Assembly: GCA_963277665.1 (NCBI GenBank)
Contig: OY728153.1
Coordinates: forward strand, 276,370,250-276,434,249
Direction of reading: 5' to 3'
Source of the DNA: Viscum album
Lineage: Eukaryota; Streptophyta; Magnoliopsida; Santalales; Viscaceae
DNA: 64,000 bases
The notes under the pieces are model-generated. The model did no database searches, was not told the origin of the DNA, and saw only the letters and a program-made list of their open reading frames with translations. Made by a program: the position numbers and the translations under genes. This document shows positions 1 through 12,488 of this stretch, piece by piece (position 1 is the first letter of the stretch; each line of letters begins with the position of its first letter).

Positions 1-699
1 TGAATAATTTAATTTAATTCATGACCTAATCATCCTTAGGAAATAACATGGGTCAATTTCCATTCAATTTTACACTATAAACATCAATGAATAGAAATAC
101 GACACATATAAACAGATCAACATTGCACAAAAAGAACATACCACCAACCTCGTAATAGTATGACTCTCCCCATCCGGTGTCGAGATTTGATTCGACCTAG
201 AACGAGGTAGATATAAAAAATGATAAAAAATGATCAAAATTGAATAACTAGAATGAGAGAATAAATTAGGAATAAAGGCTCAATAGGAATCAAGAGATCA
301 CCGATCAGGTTCAAATGCAACCGACAACAATGGAATCGGGGTTTAAATGATCAATCGGGAAGGAAAACATCTCTCGACACTAATTTTCGTGACCCCAGAC
401 AAGTCTAATATCCATATGATGAAAAACGATGCTAATGCCCTATTTAATCATTAAGAAAAGGTACATGATGTGCACTTGAGATTACACGCTATGTCTGTAA
501 AGTTTTATGGACCTACCCTTATGTGGCCGTGTACCATGTTTACATGGCATGTAACCTTCCATACATGGTGTGTATCTATAAGTACACAATGTTTAGTTCC
601 CAATCAAATCATGTACAGGCCTGAAGCTAGCCCCTACGCTTTATTTTCCTCAATATATTAAGTATCAACTTCAAATGGAAGAACCATACCTCGAATGAA
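1..699. other. AT-rich DNA, probably the edge or flank of LTR C
   Basis: No gene is recognisable. The reading frame at 470-661 has no family signature. A short internal repetition of catg-type words lies around 530-580. The stretch precedes landmarks of a minus-oriented LTR (C), so it may be that LTR's 3' end or the element interior. I could not find a clean TG...CA boundary or primer site here. Confidence 0.35.
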
Positions 700-1947
700 T
701 AACCGAGTTCTTATAAGCTTAGATGCTTAGTAAGGGTAAACAAGGGAGATATAATGGATAACATAACAATATCATGAGAATAAAGGTATGAGATCATGAT
801 ATTAATAATTTAAAACCATACCATTCGTATCAAAGATCATTATCTTGATTCATGGATAAATTTTGGTAGTTCATAATACATGAATCATAATGGAATCAAT
901 GTACTTCAGCTATGATAGAATAAAATTGAAAAAAGGCATATATTTGTGGAATAAAAATAATAATATAAAATAATTTTATTAGTATTAAAGGATAACTAGA
1001 ATTAAAATTATATTAGATTGGGTTCTCTCCCCATTCCATCGTGCAAGTCAACGTTCACTCTTAAGACTGTCTTTGTTGACAAAGGCCCTTACTAAATTGG
1101 GTTCACTCCCCATTCCAATATTGTTTATCTCACAATATTTTAATATTTAACCAATGAATTATAAGGTTATAGAATTTCAAGAACACCCCTAATAAAATGA
1201 ATAATATATATATTTGTGACACAATATTATAAAAAATTAATAATATCATAATCCATGAAAAAACTGGTTTTATAAAATTTTATCGTGGAAAAACCCATGA
1301 AAAAGAAACGAGTTTCATAAAAATCTTATCTTTATAATAAAAAAATCCATAGAAATGTAAAGATGGTTTCACTGTATCATATCCTTAGTAAATCATAATT
1401 GACATCAAATTTATTCATCTTAGATTAAAATTCCTTATAGAAATTACATGGAATATTTTTGAGGAAAATACCATTTCCACTTTGAAATCAATTATTTAAA
1501 ATCTAAAAATTTACCAAATAATATGGAAACGTTTTATTTGAAAAGAAAATTGGAAAATTGTATTGTAATATTCCGAGTATTGATTGGTCATGATTGTGGT
1601 GAATTCCATTCATGCCATATATGTTAAATTAAAAAAATTCATTCTATATATTTTAAAACAAATAAAAAAATTACAGCGGGTGGAAAATAGAAAGAAGATT
1701 AATTTTTAACCATTATTAAAAAGTAAATAATGTGTGAAAATTAATTTAAAAATCATATAATAATGTTAAAAATTTCTTGAAAACATTTTTGGAAAACATG
1801 GATGTGGAATTAAAATGATTATTGACTAAAGAAATAAATAAAGATTGATTTTCCAAAAAAATATTCTTTCCATCTCTTGATTTCTTAAAGATGGTAAAAT
1901 TATAGGAAAACATGTATTATTAATAAATAAATATTTTAGAATAAATT
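700..1947 (-). repeat. LTR C, left part (interrupted by element A)
   Basis: This is the left portion of an older minus-oriented LTR of the same superfamily as A. The sequence at about 713-745 (gcttagatgcttagtaaggg) matches the landmark seen near the 3' end of LTRs A1 (about 2,205-2,230) and A2 (about 8,480-8,505). Two related segments with the word ctccccattcca lie at about 1,017-1,041 and 1,096-1,121, where A has its minisatellite. The LTR is broken at 1,947 by element A, whose duplicated target aaatt is at 1,943-1,947 and 12,489-12,493. It resumes at 12,489 and ends in gggtgttaca at 15,272. The left edge is not resolved. Confidence 0.6.
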
Positions 1948-2497
1948 TGTAACTCCTCGACCCTAGTTACCCAGAGTTGGTGTATTACTTTAATACATTG
2001 GCATGATTATAAGGAATCAAGTCCCGAAGGACCGATCGGTTTTGCAGTCTTGGAAAATAGATTACATACATGAATGTTACATTACACTTCATAACATACA
2101 AAACAACATAAATAATCCTTCAAGAATGCCATTATTCACTTGGATTAACCCTGCATATCAATCACTATAGAATTCTTGGAATCCGAAAAAAAAAACATAG
2201 AAAGGGGTGAGCTCAGATACTAAGTAAGGATAACAATACAGCGAAGACATTAATAAATAAGAATAAAAATTTAGGGAAATGTATAACTAAAACAAAAGCC
2301 TTTTAAACTTTAACATCCGTATAATATGGAAAAAATAAAATGAAGTAATGCCATTTACTTATTCACATGGATATTCTACTAGTCGAATAATCACATGCAA
2401 TATCACTAACCACTTTCATAATGATGGAATGAATAATGCTGAACTTTAATTTCTATGTCAAGGACTCATGCCAAGACGTAAGGTATAACTGTAACTG

Positions 2498-2680
2498 GAA
2501 CCCAACTCGGAGAGCCTCTGTAACCAGAATCCAACCCGGAGTGCCTCTAATAACTGGACACCAACCCGTAGTGCCTCTAATAACCGGACACCAACCCGGA
2601 GTTCCTCTAATAACCGGACACCAACCCAGAGTGCCTCTAATAACCGGACACCAACCTAGAGGGCTTACTTTTACTGGTCC
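2498..2680. repeat. 30-bp minisatellite in LTR A1
   Basis: About six units of roughly 30 bp, each like taaccggacaccaaccc followed by ggagtgcctc. Because 30 is divisible by three, the array stays open in one frame and repeats a ten-residue peptide (ITGHQPGVPL-like). The same array occurs at the same place in LTR A2 with different point changes. Confidence 0.9.
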
Positions 2681-3853
2681 CCCACACGTAACATACTATT
2701 CCAACACATTCATCATAAGAAGAGGATTAAATATAACATAAACATTCGTATTAAAACTAGCATACGAAATGCCAAAACATTAATAAAAAACCATTAATGG
2801 CATAAAAATATCTCATTCATAGTCAAACATATCACAAATCCTTAAATACCATATGGAATATTTGTATCATAATAAATCAACTTCAAATAGGTGTAAAATT
2901 TATCAAAGGATGTTGACATAGATGAAATCAAAACTATTTGAGAGAAATATCTCTTTTTTGAAATCATTTAAAAGTAACATAATTATAGAGAAAACCTTTA
3001 TTTTGAAAATATAATTATAATATTTTGAAGGAAGCTTCAAAGGTGTAATAATGGCATAGAATAACCGCACCCTCCGTATAAGTTAAAAAAATATTCTTAC
3101 CTTAGTTTTGTCGAAAAGGTCAAAAAGAAACTTGTTTGGAAAACAACAGAAAGATTCCTTTATAAACATCTTATAATAAGTCAAAAAGGGTATAAATGAC
3201 TTTATCCCATAGTCTTTAAAATATTAAGAATTATTTGAAATACATTTTTAAGAAACATGGATGTGGATGATAAAGAGGTCCCAGTAGATAATTACCTATA
3301 AACAACCTCGGATAATGAAGAGATTGTGAAATAAACCCTTACCAATTTGGTAACATACAAAACATACAACCCATGAAAGAGGTATCATAAAATGAATATG
3401 TAAATATACATAAATTAATGTTTATTACAAAAATAATACAATTATGGATAGTACATACACCACACAAAAGGTAATAGCGGCAATATGGCATGAATCTCAC
3501 GTGAATAAGGAGTGAGATGAAAACCCCTTACCTTGCACTTTCCTTTAGTTGAGGGTACATTTAGCCTTCTGTATGAAGACTATAGTATGTTATTAAATTA
3601 TAACAGAACCATATTAATATTTATGATATCATAAATTATTCATTTATGACTTTATACTACCCATTTAATAATAATTTCCATGTTATATTAATATTTCGGG
3701 TAATAATTGCTTTCTATATCGCACGTGTTTTAACTTGTTACTATTAATTGTATCACATAGATCATGATTTAAATACTCCCAGAATATAAAACATGATTTA
3801 TTTATCATATATATTTAGAATATAAAAATGTATAATATACGTATATATGAAAT

Positions 3854-4310
3854 GGAAAACAGAGCTTATGGAGACGATAGTCCGTACGTACGCATAAACG
3901 TTGTTTCCGTTTTTACATATTATTGAATAAGATATATGTAAGTAAAAAAATAATTATATATACAAATATATATATTTCCAGTATAATTATTATGTCATAT
4001 ATTACATACTTATTAGTAATATATATTTTTTATAATCGTCGATGAATGGTGAACTTGGAAATGAATCTCATCGTGTCGTGGAGACTGTAATCCGTACGTA
4101 CGCACGAGCTAAACTATAATTATTTTGATATTAATATAATATATAATTGGATGATATATCATATATAAATAATTATTATCATGTTATATTTATTATTTAC
4201 ATGAATTACACATAATTATTATACCCATCCAAACAATAATATATTGAATAACAATTACACCACGACGTTGAGACGGTAAGCCGTACGTACGCACGTATGG
4301 TGACATGTCA
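3854..4310 (-). repeat. Triple palindrome-flanked modules, LTR A1
   Basis: Three cores begin at 3,871 (gagacgatagtccgtacg), 4,081 (gagactgtaatccgtacg) and 4,270 (gagacggtaagccgtacg), spaced 210 and 189 bp. Each continues into the palindrome cgtacgtacg. The first core sits between complementary arms: ggaaaacagagcttatg at 3,854-3,870 and cataaacgttgtttcc at 3,893-3,908. The second and third have shorter, imperfect arms. Function is unknown; structural, regulatory or packaging roles are all possible. Confidence 0.8.
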
Positions 4311-6211
4311 TTCAAAGGATGGATAGAATAATGAATATGGTTGTACCATATTTATAATAATATCAATTTATATAGGAGATACTGGATTTATTATTTTAGA
4401 ATGGGAATAACAAATAAAAAAGATGTTGAAGAAGAAATGAACTTGAAAAAGGGTGGTGAAAACATTACCTCTTCTTCAGGTTCTTCCTTTTGATTTGATC
4501 AAAAGGTCTCATTAGGTTGGTTTTATGACTAAATTAAGGCCTCTATGATGATGTGAGGGAAGTTGAGACAGTATTGGGGCAGGGGTTTTTATAACCAAAA
4601 GGCCTTTAAGGTGTTAATTAATGAGAAGGGAGAGTGCCCTTTTATAAGAGGGGTGAGGGGAACCTTTGGAAAAGCTAGAAATATTATTTTATAATAAATT
4701 TATATTAGTTTTCTAATGGCTCCAAAGTGGATTATTTAAAGGTTATGGTGGGGATAGGTCTAAAACCACTCAAAAAATAGGATTTAGACAGGTTTGGGTT
4801 ACTATATTAACCTTATCTCTAAGTATTAACTCTTAGTTAATTAGTTTCACTTTTACAATGTCTCTTTGTATTTTTATATTATATGGTTAATAAAATTACT
4901 ATATACATACAAGAGACCCCAAAGTAGTTCATTAATGATACACCTATCATTATATAATTCTCTTGGAAAAACTTTATATTTTTAGGAATTTAATATCAAT
5001 TAATAATATAATATTTGTTTTAAAAACTATTTTATGTCAATTTTTCCAGTATTCAATAATTTATTTTTTCAAAACTCATTACAGAATTATTACATAAAAA
5101 AAGTTAATTAAATAAATCCTAACATTTCATATTATCGTAGAAAATTATTTTTATTAATAAAAAGTCTCAAATTACATTTATTTGGGTATTTATACTGTCA
5201 ACTATTCTAATTTTTCATTAATTAGGTAATTACTGCATCACCATTGTGTCATAAATAAATTAAATTATATAATGTCTAAAAATTATAAATAAAATACCAT
5301 TATGTATGAAATCGTTTTATCCTTCTAATGAATATTTATAGTCTAAAATCTAAAATATATAACCCTATGTAAAAATTGATTTTCTAAAAGATATATGATT
5401 ATGTCATTTTTGTATTTATTTTAACTTAATTAAAATAAAGTGTCCCCATCACCTACAAGTAGCGCCATGGGGTCCCAAAATCAACCCAAATATGCCCATG
5501 GTCGGACATGTATCCACCAATAATGTTAGGACACGTTTTAGGGTAATTTATTAATATTATAATATTATTTTTAACCCTTATTTACCGGATTTACCCTTTA
5601 ACCATGGTAAATAAAATATTTACCGAAGTAATTATTAAAAATGTCTAAAAATAAAAGTTACCTATTTACACTATTTGGACATCCTGATTCTAAATAAGGA
5701 ATACATTTTTCCAAATTCAAAACACATAAGTGGCATAATTTAATTTAAAATTAATTATTGCTGTCAAAACAAAAAGTGTGTTTTTAAGATATAATAACTA
5801 TCAAAAGATTGATACTTGTTTATATTCGGTTTAAATGTGAAATTAAGTCCAATAACCAACATTGGATTAAATGGTAAAAATATATTCTAAATATAATTTA
5901 AAACCCCTCAAATTCATAATTTATCAGTATTAATTATTTCGATTAAAAAAGTTGTTTTTAATTAAAATTTAGTAATTTTCACTATTCATCAAAATATGAG
6001 ATTTATCCGAAAAGCACCAAAATTTCACCCTAGTCTAATTTCGATATTCAAAATCCAAAAATGAAGTCCATTTTGAGAGATAAAATTTATAAAATTTCAA
6101 AAAGTGGGTATTACTATTCACAACGGCTACTTTGATTGGTCGTGGTGTGTGTTAGAACTCGAAGTTGCGTACAACACACGCTAGCGTACCGTAGAAGCTT
6201 GGGGAGTTAAA

Positions 6212-6223
6212 TTCTCCCCTACT
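6212..6223 (-). other. Polypurine tract of element A
   Basis: The plus strand reads ttctcccctact directly after the end of LTR A1. In element sense this is a purine run just upstream of the 3' LTR, where plus-strand DNA synthesis is primed in LTR retrotransposons. Confidence 0.75.
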
Positions 6224-6797
6224 TCAATAAATTGTGTCTTTTAAATTTATATTTAGTATTGGAAACTTGGGGTTGACATTTCAAAATATCTTAGTTGAAA
6301 TCCCACATCGAAAAATGGATTAATGAGGCCTCTATTGAAAATAAAGAGTGGTAAGTATGAAGGTTACCGAAAATAACGCATACTAGGGTTCTATGTAGGA
6401 AAATATGGATATGGAAGAGAAATATAACCATTAATATATGATGGAGAGTGGTAGAGAACATGGATATGAAAAGGCCAACAATCCCAAAGCCATAAATTTT
6501 TGATTATCTAAGGTACCATCTAGGACAACATTTTTGTTCTAAGTTCCTTTTCTTAATGTTGAGGAATTTATTTATGAGATTGGATAAGATCATAAGGAGA
6601 TATACTAACTTTATAACTAGAGTTTTATCCATTAATAAATTTCTACCACAAACTCATATTTCACTACAAAACATAAGAGAACTCAAAAATACTCTATTTA
6701 TCCTAATCATATAGGGCTCAAAATATAATGAATGTATAATTCACATATCAGACCCATCAAAAAAGGAAACTACATTATTCAATCCAGGGAATTCACA

Positions 6798-6905
6798 TAG
6801 TCCGGTGGTAGGCGATAAATACCAATCTTACTATAGTTGTGGGTTCAATTCTCGCAGCTTTGTCCGACATGACGGGTTGTCACACGGTCTGCATGTTGTC
6901 CTTTT
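6798..6905 (+). repeat. tRNA-like (A box/B box) segment inside element A
   Basis: The plus strand has tagtccggtggtagg at 6,798, resembling a tRNA A box, and gggttcaattctc at 6,841, resembling a B box, about 40 bp apart as in tRNA genes. A shared tail containing ggttgtcacacggtct follows. A homologous segment lies in the interior of element B at about 50,976-51,075. It could be a captured tRNA-derived SINE or a structural part of the family. No folded functional tRNA is claimed. Confidence 0.45.
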
Positions 6906-7239
6906 ATAAAAATCCAAAAATAACCTTTCAAACATAATCAATTCCAACCTATAGACTTATCCAAAATAATACTATCCAAACTCATAGTCCAAATTTATAA
7001 GGAAGTTAAACACAATAAAGATCCTTTTTTCCATGTAATTTCCAAAAAGTTTAACTCGCTGTAGAGTCATTTTTCATAGTACTATAAAATCTCAAATCCT
7101 CAATGAAATAGTACTGTAGTACAATCCTTATTTATTTCCAGAACATCATTGATAAATCACTTAAATAAAATAATTCCAAAATAAAAACATAAGAACACTT
7201 GTCATTCCTCTTCATTTGTGGTAGTATCATAACTTGATT

Positions 7240-7720
7240 ATTATCCAATAGCATCATTTGCGACATAGTCTGATGACTGGGACATTGGTTCGCGTAGTGT
7301 CCAAACTCCTTGCAGATGAAGCATTGTACATTTGAAACCTTTTTCTAACCCTTTCAGTCACATACATGGTGTCCTTTTTCTCCACACTTATAACATACTC
7401 CCATTCCCTTTCAAGCATATCCCAAGGTGATTCTTTCTACAGTTATCACATATGGGAAAATCCTTCTTTACCTTATTCCCTTTATCTGTTCTTCTCTATA
7501 CCATCCTTTCCTTCTCTGGCTTCCCTTCAAGGGAATAGGACTCTGAGAATTCTTTATTTATCTAATCAACACATGATACTATTTCTTCATATGATGACAA
7601 TACGTGGGAGACTATTTCCCTTCTAAATTATGGATTAGGACCATGAAAGATATGATCCTTCTTACTCTTTGGATCATGTGTATTGCTGGAGTTCTCATTC
7701 CTTCTACTAGGTGACATTTT
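7240..7720 (-). pseudogene. gag: gag zinc-knuckle remnant of element A
   Basis: Read on the minus strand, this stretch encodes three nucleic-acid-binding zinc-knuckle pieces typical of the C-terminal part of Ty3/gypsy Gag. They are CDNCRKNHLGIC, CYKCGEKGHHVCD and CFICKEFGHYANQC. They lie in order but in different frames and are separated by stops and shifts, so no protein can be made. No capsid domain is recognisable upstream and no pol follows. Known Gag nucleocapsids bind the element RNA. In the living parent element this may have been a short RNA-binding protein. Confidence 0.75.
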
Positions 7721-8205
7721 TAAACAATGACATTCACTAGATTAGTTTATGAATCGAAATACCTAATCCCGAACTTGTAAAACACTTAACATAAATTAAA
7801 CAGTTTATGGATATAATCCATAATCATAAAAAAAGTTTTCATTGAGGAAATATATACTCATAAACCCTTCATAATGGTTCGTAAAGAAAATGATAATTAT
7901 CCTAAGCATATCCCCCAGGAGTGTCGTAACCAAGAGTGAAGAAAGTCCCGTTGTCATGCACCAGTTCCCGTTCGAGTCTAGCTTAAAGCGGTGTTTTTGG
8001 GTTTTACCCCAAGTTACATCTGTTCCAGATCCTCCTCTACCTGCTCATATCCAGACAGGGATGTATTGCTCGTAAAACTCACAAAATCTCTACAATACCA
8101 AAATTCTAGGAAGTTCTTCTACACCAATCCTAAAAGTTCATCTTAGGTCTATGTTCTCTAATCAGAGTTTATCTAAATCTAGTTTCCAAGGTTATTGTTA
8201 AACTT
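7721..8205 (-). other. Leader or 5' interior of element A, no gene seen
   Basis: This lies between the primer site and the gag remnant. The plus-strand frame at 7,890-8,075 is antisense to the element and shows no family signature. Confidence 0.4.
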
Positions 8206-8218
8206 CCTATGATGCCAA
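8206..8218 (-). other. Primer-binding site of element A
   Basis: In element sense the bases next to LTR A2 read ttggcatcatagg, a decayed form of the initiator tRNA-Met complement tggtatcagagc used by many plant LTR elements. It fixes the minus orientation of A. Confidence 0.7.
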
Positions 8219-8769
8219 CTTTAACGCCTCAACCCAAGTTACCCAGAGTCGGTGCATTACTTTATTACATTGGCACGATTACAAGGAATCAATTCCCGAA
8301 GGACTGATCAGTTTAGCAGTCTTGGAAAATAGATTACATACATGAATGTTACATTACACTTCATAACATACAAAACAACATTAATAATCCTTCACGAACC
8401 CCATTATTCCCTTGGCTTAACCCTGTATATCAATCACTATACACTTCATGGAATCCTGGAAAAAATTAAACATAGAAAGGGGTGAGCTCAGATGCTCAAT
8501 AAGGATAACAATACAGAGGAAGCTTTTATAAATAATCATAAACATTTAAGGAAATGTATAACTAAAACAAAATCCTTTTAAACTTGAACTTCATCATAAT
8601 ATGGAAAAAATAAAATAAATTAATTCTATTTACTTATTCACATAGATATTCTACTAGTCGAAAAATCACATTCAATATCACTAACCACTTTTATAATTAT
8701 GGAATTCATAATGCTGAACTTTAATTTCTGTGTCAAGGCCTCATTCCAAGACCTAAGGTATAACTGTAA

Positions 8770-8970
8770 CCGGAACCCAACCCGGAGAGCCTCTGTAACT
8801 ATACTCCAACCCGGAGTGCCTTTAATAACCGGACACCAACCCGGAGTGCCTCAAATAACAGGACACCAACCCGGAGTGCCTCTAATAACCGGACACCAAC
8901 CCGGAGGGTCTGCTATAACCGGACCCCAACTTGGAGGGCTTACTTTTACCGGTCCCCAACCTGGAACATA
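8770..8970. repeat. 30-bp minisatellite in LTR A2
   Basis: Units of about 30 bp with ccggag at 8,782, 8,811, 8,841, 8,871 and 8,901 and a diverged unit at 8,931. It matches the array in LTR A1 with small differences between the copies. The open frame at 8,699-8,974 is a by-product of the multiple-of-three unit and is antisense to the element. Confidence 0.9.
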
Positions 8971-10131
8971 CTAGTCCAACACATTCATCTTAAGAAGAGG
9001 ATGAAATATAACATAAACATTCGTATTAAAACTAGCATACGAAATGCCAAAACTTTAATCATAAACCATTAATGGAATAAAAATAACTCATTCATAGTCA
9101 AACATATCACAAAACCATAAACACCATATGGAATATTTGTATCCTAATAAATCAACTTCAAACAAGTGTAAAATTTGTCAAAGTATGTTGACATAGATGA
9201 AATCAAAACTATTTGAGAGAAATATCTCTTTTTTTATATAATTTAAAAGTCACATAATTATAGAGAAATCCTTTATTTTGAAAATATCTTTATATTCTAG
9301 TGAAGGATGGTTCAAAGGTGTAATAATGGCGTAGAATAACCGCACCCACCATATAAGTTAAAAATAATATTCATACCTTAGTTTTGTCAAAAAGGTCAAA
9401 AGGAAACTTGTTTGGAAAACGACAGAAAGATTCCTTTATAAACTTCTTATAAAAATTCAACAAGGGTATAAAAGGCTTTATCACATAGTATATAAAATAT
9501 TAAGAATGATTTGAAATACATTTTTAAGAAACATGGATGTGGATGATAAAGAGGTCCCAGTAGATAATTACGTATAAACAACCTCAGACAATGAAGAGAT
9601 TGTGAAATAAACCCTTACCAATTTGGTAACTTACGAAACATACAACCCATGAAAGAGGTATCATACAATGAATATGTAAATACACATAAATTAATGTATA
9701 TTAAAAAAAATAATACAATTATGGGTAGTAAATACACCACACAAAAGGTAATAGTGGCAATATGACATGAATCTCATGGGAATAAGGAGTGAGAAGAAAA
9801 CCCCTTACCTTGCACTTTCCTTTAGTCGAGGGTAAATTTAGCCTCCTGTATGAAGTCTATAGTATGTTATTAAATTATACCAGAACCATATTAATATTTA
9901 TGATATCATACATTATTCATTTATGACTTTATACTACCCATGTAATAATAATTTCCATGTTATATTAATATTTCAGGTAATAATCTCTTTCTTTATCGTA
10001 CGTGTTTTAACTTGTTACTATTGATTGTATCACATAGATCATGATTTAAATATTTCCAGAATATAAAACATGATTTTTTTATCATCAATATTTATAATAT
10101 AAAAATTTATAATAGACGTATATATGAAATC

Positions 10132-10580
10132 GAAAACACAGCTTATGGAGACGGTAGTCCGTACGTACGCATAAACGCTGTTTCCGTTTTTACATAGTAT
10201 TGAATAAGATATATGTAAGTACAATAAAAATTATATATATAAATATATATATTTCCAGTAGCATTATTATGTCATATATTTCATACTTATTAGTAATATA
10301 TATTTTTATAATCGTCGATGAATGATGAACTTGGAAATGAATCTCATCGCGTCGTGGAGACGGTAATCCGTACGTACGCACGAGCGAAAATATAATTCTT
10401 TTGACATTAATATAATATATAATTGGATGATATATCATATATACAAAATCAATATCATGTTATATTTATTATTTAAATTAATTACACATCATTATTATAC
10501 CCATCCAAATAATAATATATTGAATAAAAATTACACTACGACGTGGAGACGGTAAGCCGTACGTACGAACGTATGGTGAC
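10132..10580 (-). repeat. Triple palindrome-flanked modules, LTR A2
   Basis: Cores begin at 10,148 (gagacggtagtccgtacg), 10,357 (gagacggtaatccgtacg) and 10,546 (gagacggtaagccgtacg), spaced 209 and 189 bp. The first has arms aaacacagcttatg and cataaacgctgttt. The second has arms tcgcgtcgtg and cacgagcga, pairing with one bulge. These are the best-preserved copies, with all CpG sites of the core present. Confidence 0.85.
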
Positions 10581-12488
10581 ATGTCATTTAAAGGATGGAT
10601 ATAATACTAAATATCGTTGTACCATATTTATAATAATATCAAATTATATAGGAGATACTGGATTTATTATTTTATAATGGGAATAACAATGAAAAAAGAA
10701 GTTGATGAATAAATGAATTTGAAAAAGGGTGGTGAAAACATTACCTCTTCTTCGGGTTCTTCCTTTTGATTTGATCAAAAGGGATCCTTAGGTTAAATTT
10801 ATGAATAAAATAAGGCCTCTAGGATGAAGTGATGGAAGTTGGGAGAGTATTTTGGCAGGTTTTGCCCGAACCAAAAGGCTTTGAAGGTGTGAATTAATGA
10901 GAAGGGGGAGTTCCCTTTTATAAGAGGGGTGAGGGGCACCTTTGGAAAAGCTAGAAATATTATTTTATAATAAATTCATATTCGGTTTCTAATGGCTCCA
11001 AAGTAGATTATTTATAGGTTAAGGTGGGGATAATTCAAAAACCACTCAACCAATAGGATTTATACAGGTTTGGGTTACTATATTAACCTTGTATTTAAGT
11101 ATTAACTCTTAGTTAATTAGTTTCACTTTTAGAATGTCTCTTTGTATTTTTATATTATATGGTTAATAAACTTACTATATACATCCAAGAGACCCCCATG
11201 TGGTCCATTAATGATACACCTATCATGATATAAGTATACTGGTTGAACCTTAGATTTTTAGGAATTTAATATCAATTAATAATATAATATTTGTTTTAAA
11301 AACCTTTTTATGTCAATTTTGACACTATTCAAGAATTGATTTTTGTAAAAATAATAACAGAATTATTACTTCGAAAAAAGTTAATTAAATAAGTCCTAAC
11401 ATTTTATATTATCCTATAAAATTATTGGTATTTATAAAAAGTTTAAAATTACATTTATTTGGGTATTTATAATGTCAATTATTCTAATTTTTCATTAATT
11501 AGGTAATTACTGCATCACCATTGTGTCATAAATAAATTAAATTATATAATGTCTAAAAATTATAAATAAAATACCATTATGTAGGAAATCGTTTTTTATT
11601 TCTAATGAATATTTACAGTTGAAAATACAACATAGATAACCCTATGTAAAAATTGTTTTTCTTAAAGATATAGGCTTATGTCATTTTTGTATTTATTTTA
11701 ACTTAATTAAAGTAAAGTGTCCCTATCACCTGAAAGTGGCTCCATGGGGTCCCAAAATCGACCCAAAGATTCCCATGGTCAGAAATGTATCCACTAATAA
11801 TGTTAGGACACGTTTTAGATTAATTTATTATTATTATAATATTATTTTTTAACCCTTATTTACCGGATTTACCCTTTAATCATGGTAAATAAAATATTTA
11901 CTGAAGTAATTATTCAAAATGTCTAAAAATAAAATTTACCTATTTACACAATTTGGAAATCCTGATTCCAAATATGGAATCCGTTTTTTCCAATTCAAAA
12001 CACAGAATTGGCAGTAATTAATTTAAAATTAATTCCCGCTGTCAAAACAAAAAGCGTGTTTTTAAGATATAATAACTATCAAAAGATTGATACTTGTTTA
12101 TGTTTGGTTTAAATATGAAATTATTTCCAATGAAAAACATTGGATTAAAGGGTAAAAATATATTCTAAATATAATTTAAAACCACTCAAATTCATAATTT
12201 ATCAATATTAATTATTTCGATTAAAAAGTTGTTTTTAATTAAAATTTAGTAATTTTCACTATTCATCAAAATATGAGAGTTATCCGAAAAGTACCAAAAT
12301 TTCACCCTATTCTAATTTAGATATTTCAAACCCAAAAATGAAGTCCATTTTGAGAGATAAAATTTATAAAATTTGAAAAAGTGGGTATTACTATTAATAA
12401 CGACTACTTTGATTGGTCGTAGTGTGTGTTAGAACTTGAAGTTGCGTACAACACACGCTAGCGTACCGTAAAAGCATGGGGTGTTACA

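Larger units (their letters stand above)
1948..6211 (-). repeat. LTR A1 (3' LTR of element A)
   Basis: It starts tgtaactcctcgaccc and ends ggggagttaaa, next to the polypurine tract. It aligns along its length with 8,220-12,488. Contents from left to right are the ggggtgagctcag landmark at about 2,203, a 30-bp minisatellite at 2,498-2,680, three palindrome-flanked modules at 3,854-4,310, and an AT-rich remainder. The terminal element-sense bases (tttaactcccc) have lost the TG seen in A2. A frame at 2,436-2,741 is only the minisatellite read antisense to the element. Confidence 0.9.
1948..12488 (-). mobile_element. Element A: complete non-autonomous LTR retrotransposon (LARD-like)
   Basis: A 10.5-kb element on the minus strand with two LTRs of 4,264 bp (1,948-6,211) and 4,269 bp (8,220-12,488), very similar by eye. 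A perfect 5-bp target duplication, aaatt, lies at 1,943-1,947 and 12,489-12,493. In element sense the interior runs from a degenerate tRNA-Met-type primer site at about 8,206-8,218 to a polypurine tract at 6,212-6,223. The 2.0-kb interior holds only gag zinc-knuckle remnants and a tRNA-like segment, with no protease, reverse transcriptase or integrase. Long LTRs around a short non-coding interior fit the LARD class, so mobilisation would have needed proteins in trans. High LTR similarity and the intact target duplication make it one of the younger insertions here. It lies inside LTR C. Confidence 0.9.
8220..12488 (-). repeat. LTR A2 (5' LTR of element A)
   Basis: A direct copy of 1,948-6,211, starting tttaacgcctc (TG lost) and ending ggggtgttaca. 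It carries the same internal order: the ggggtgagctcag landmark at about 8,480, the minisatellite at 8,770-8,970, then the triple modules at 10,132-10,580. Its right end, with the following aaatt, defines the element boundary. Any element promoter should lie on the minus strand within this LTR, but I could not place a TATA box in such AT-rich sequence. Confidence 0.9.

Noticed and set aside
2436..2741. 101-codon frame with ITGHQP repeats as a repeat protein
   Set aside because: It is the 30-bp LTR minisatellite read antisense to the element. The period keeps the frame open by arithmetic.
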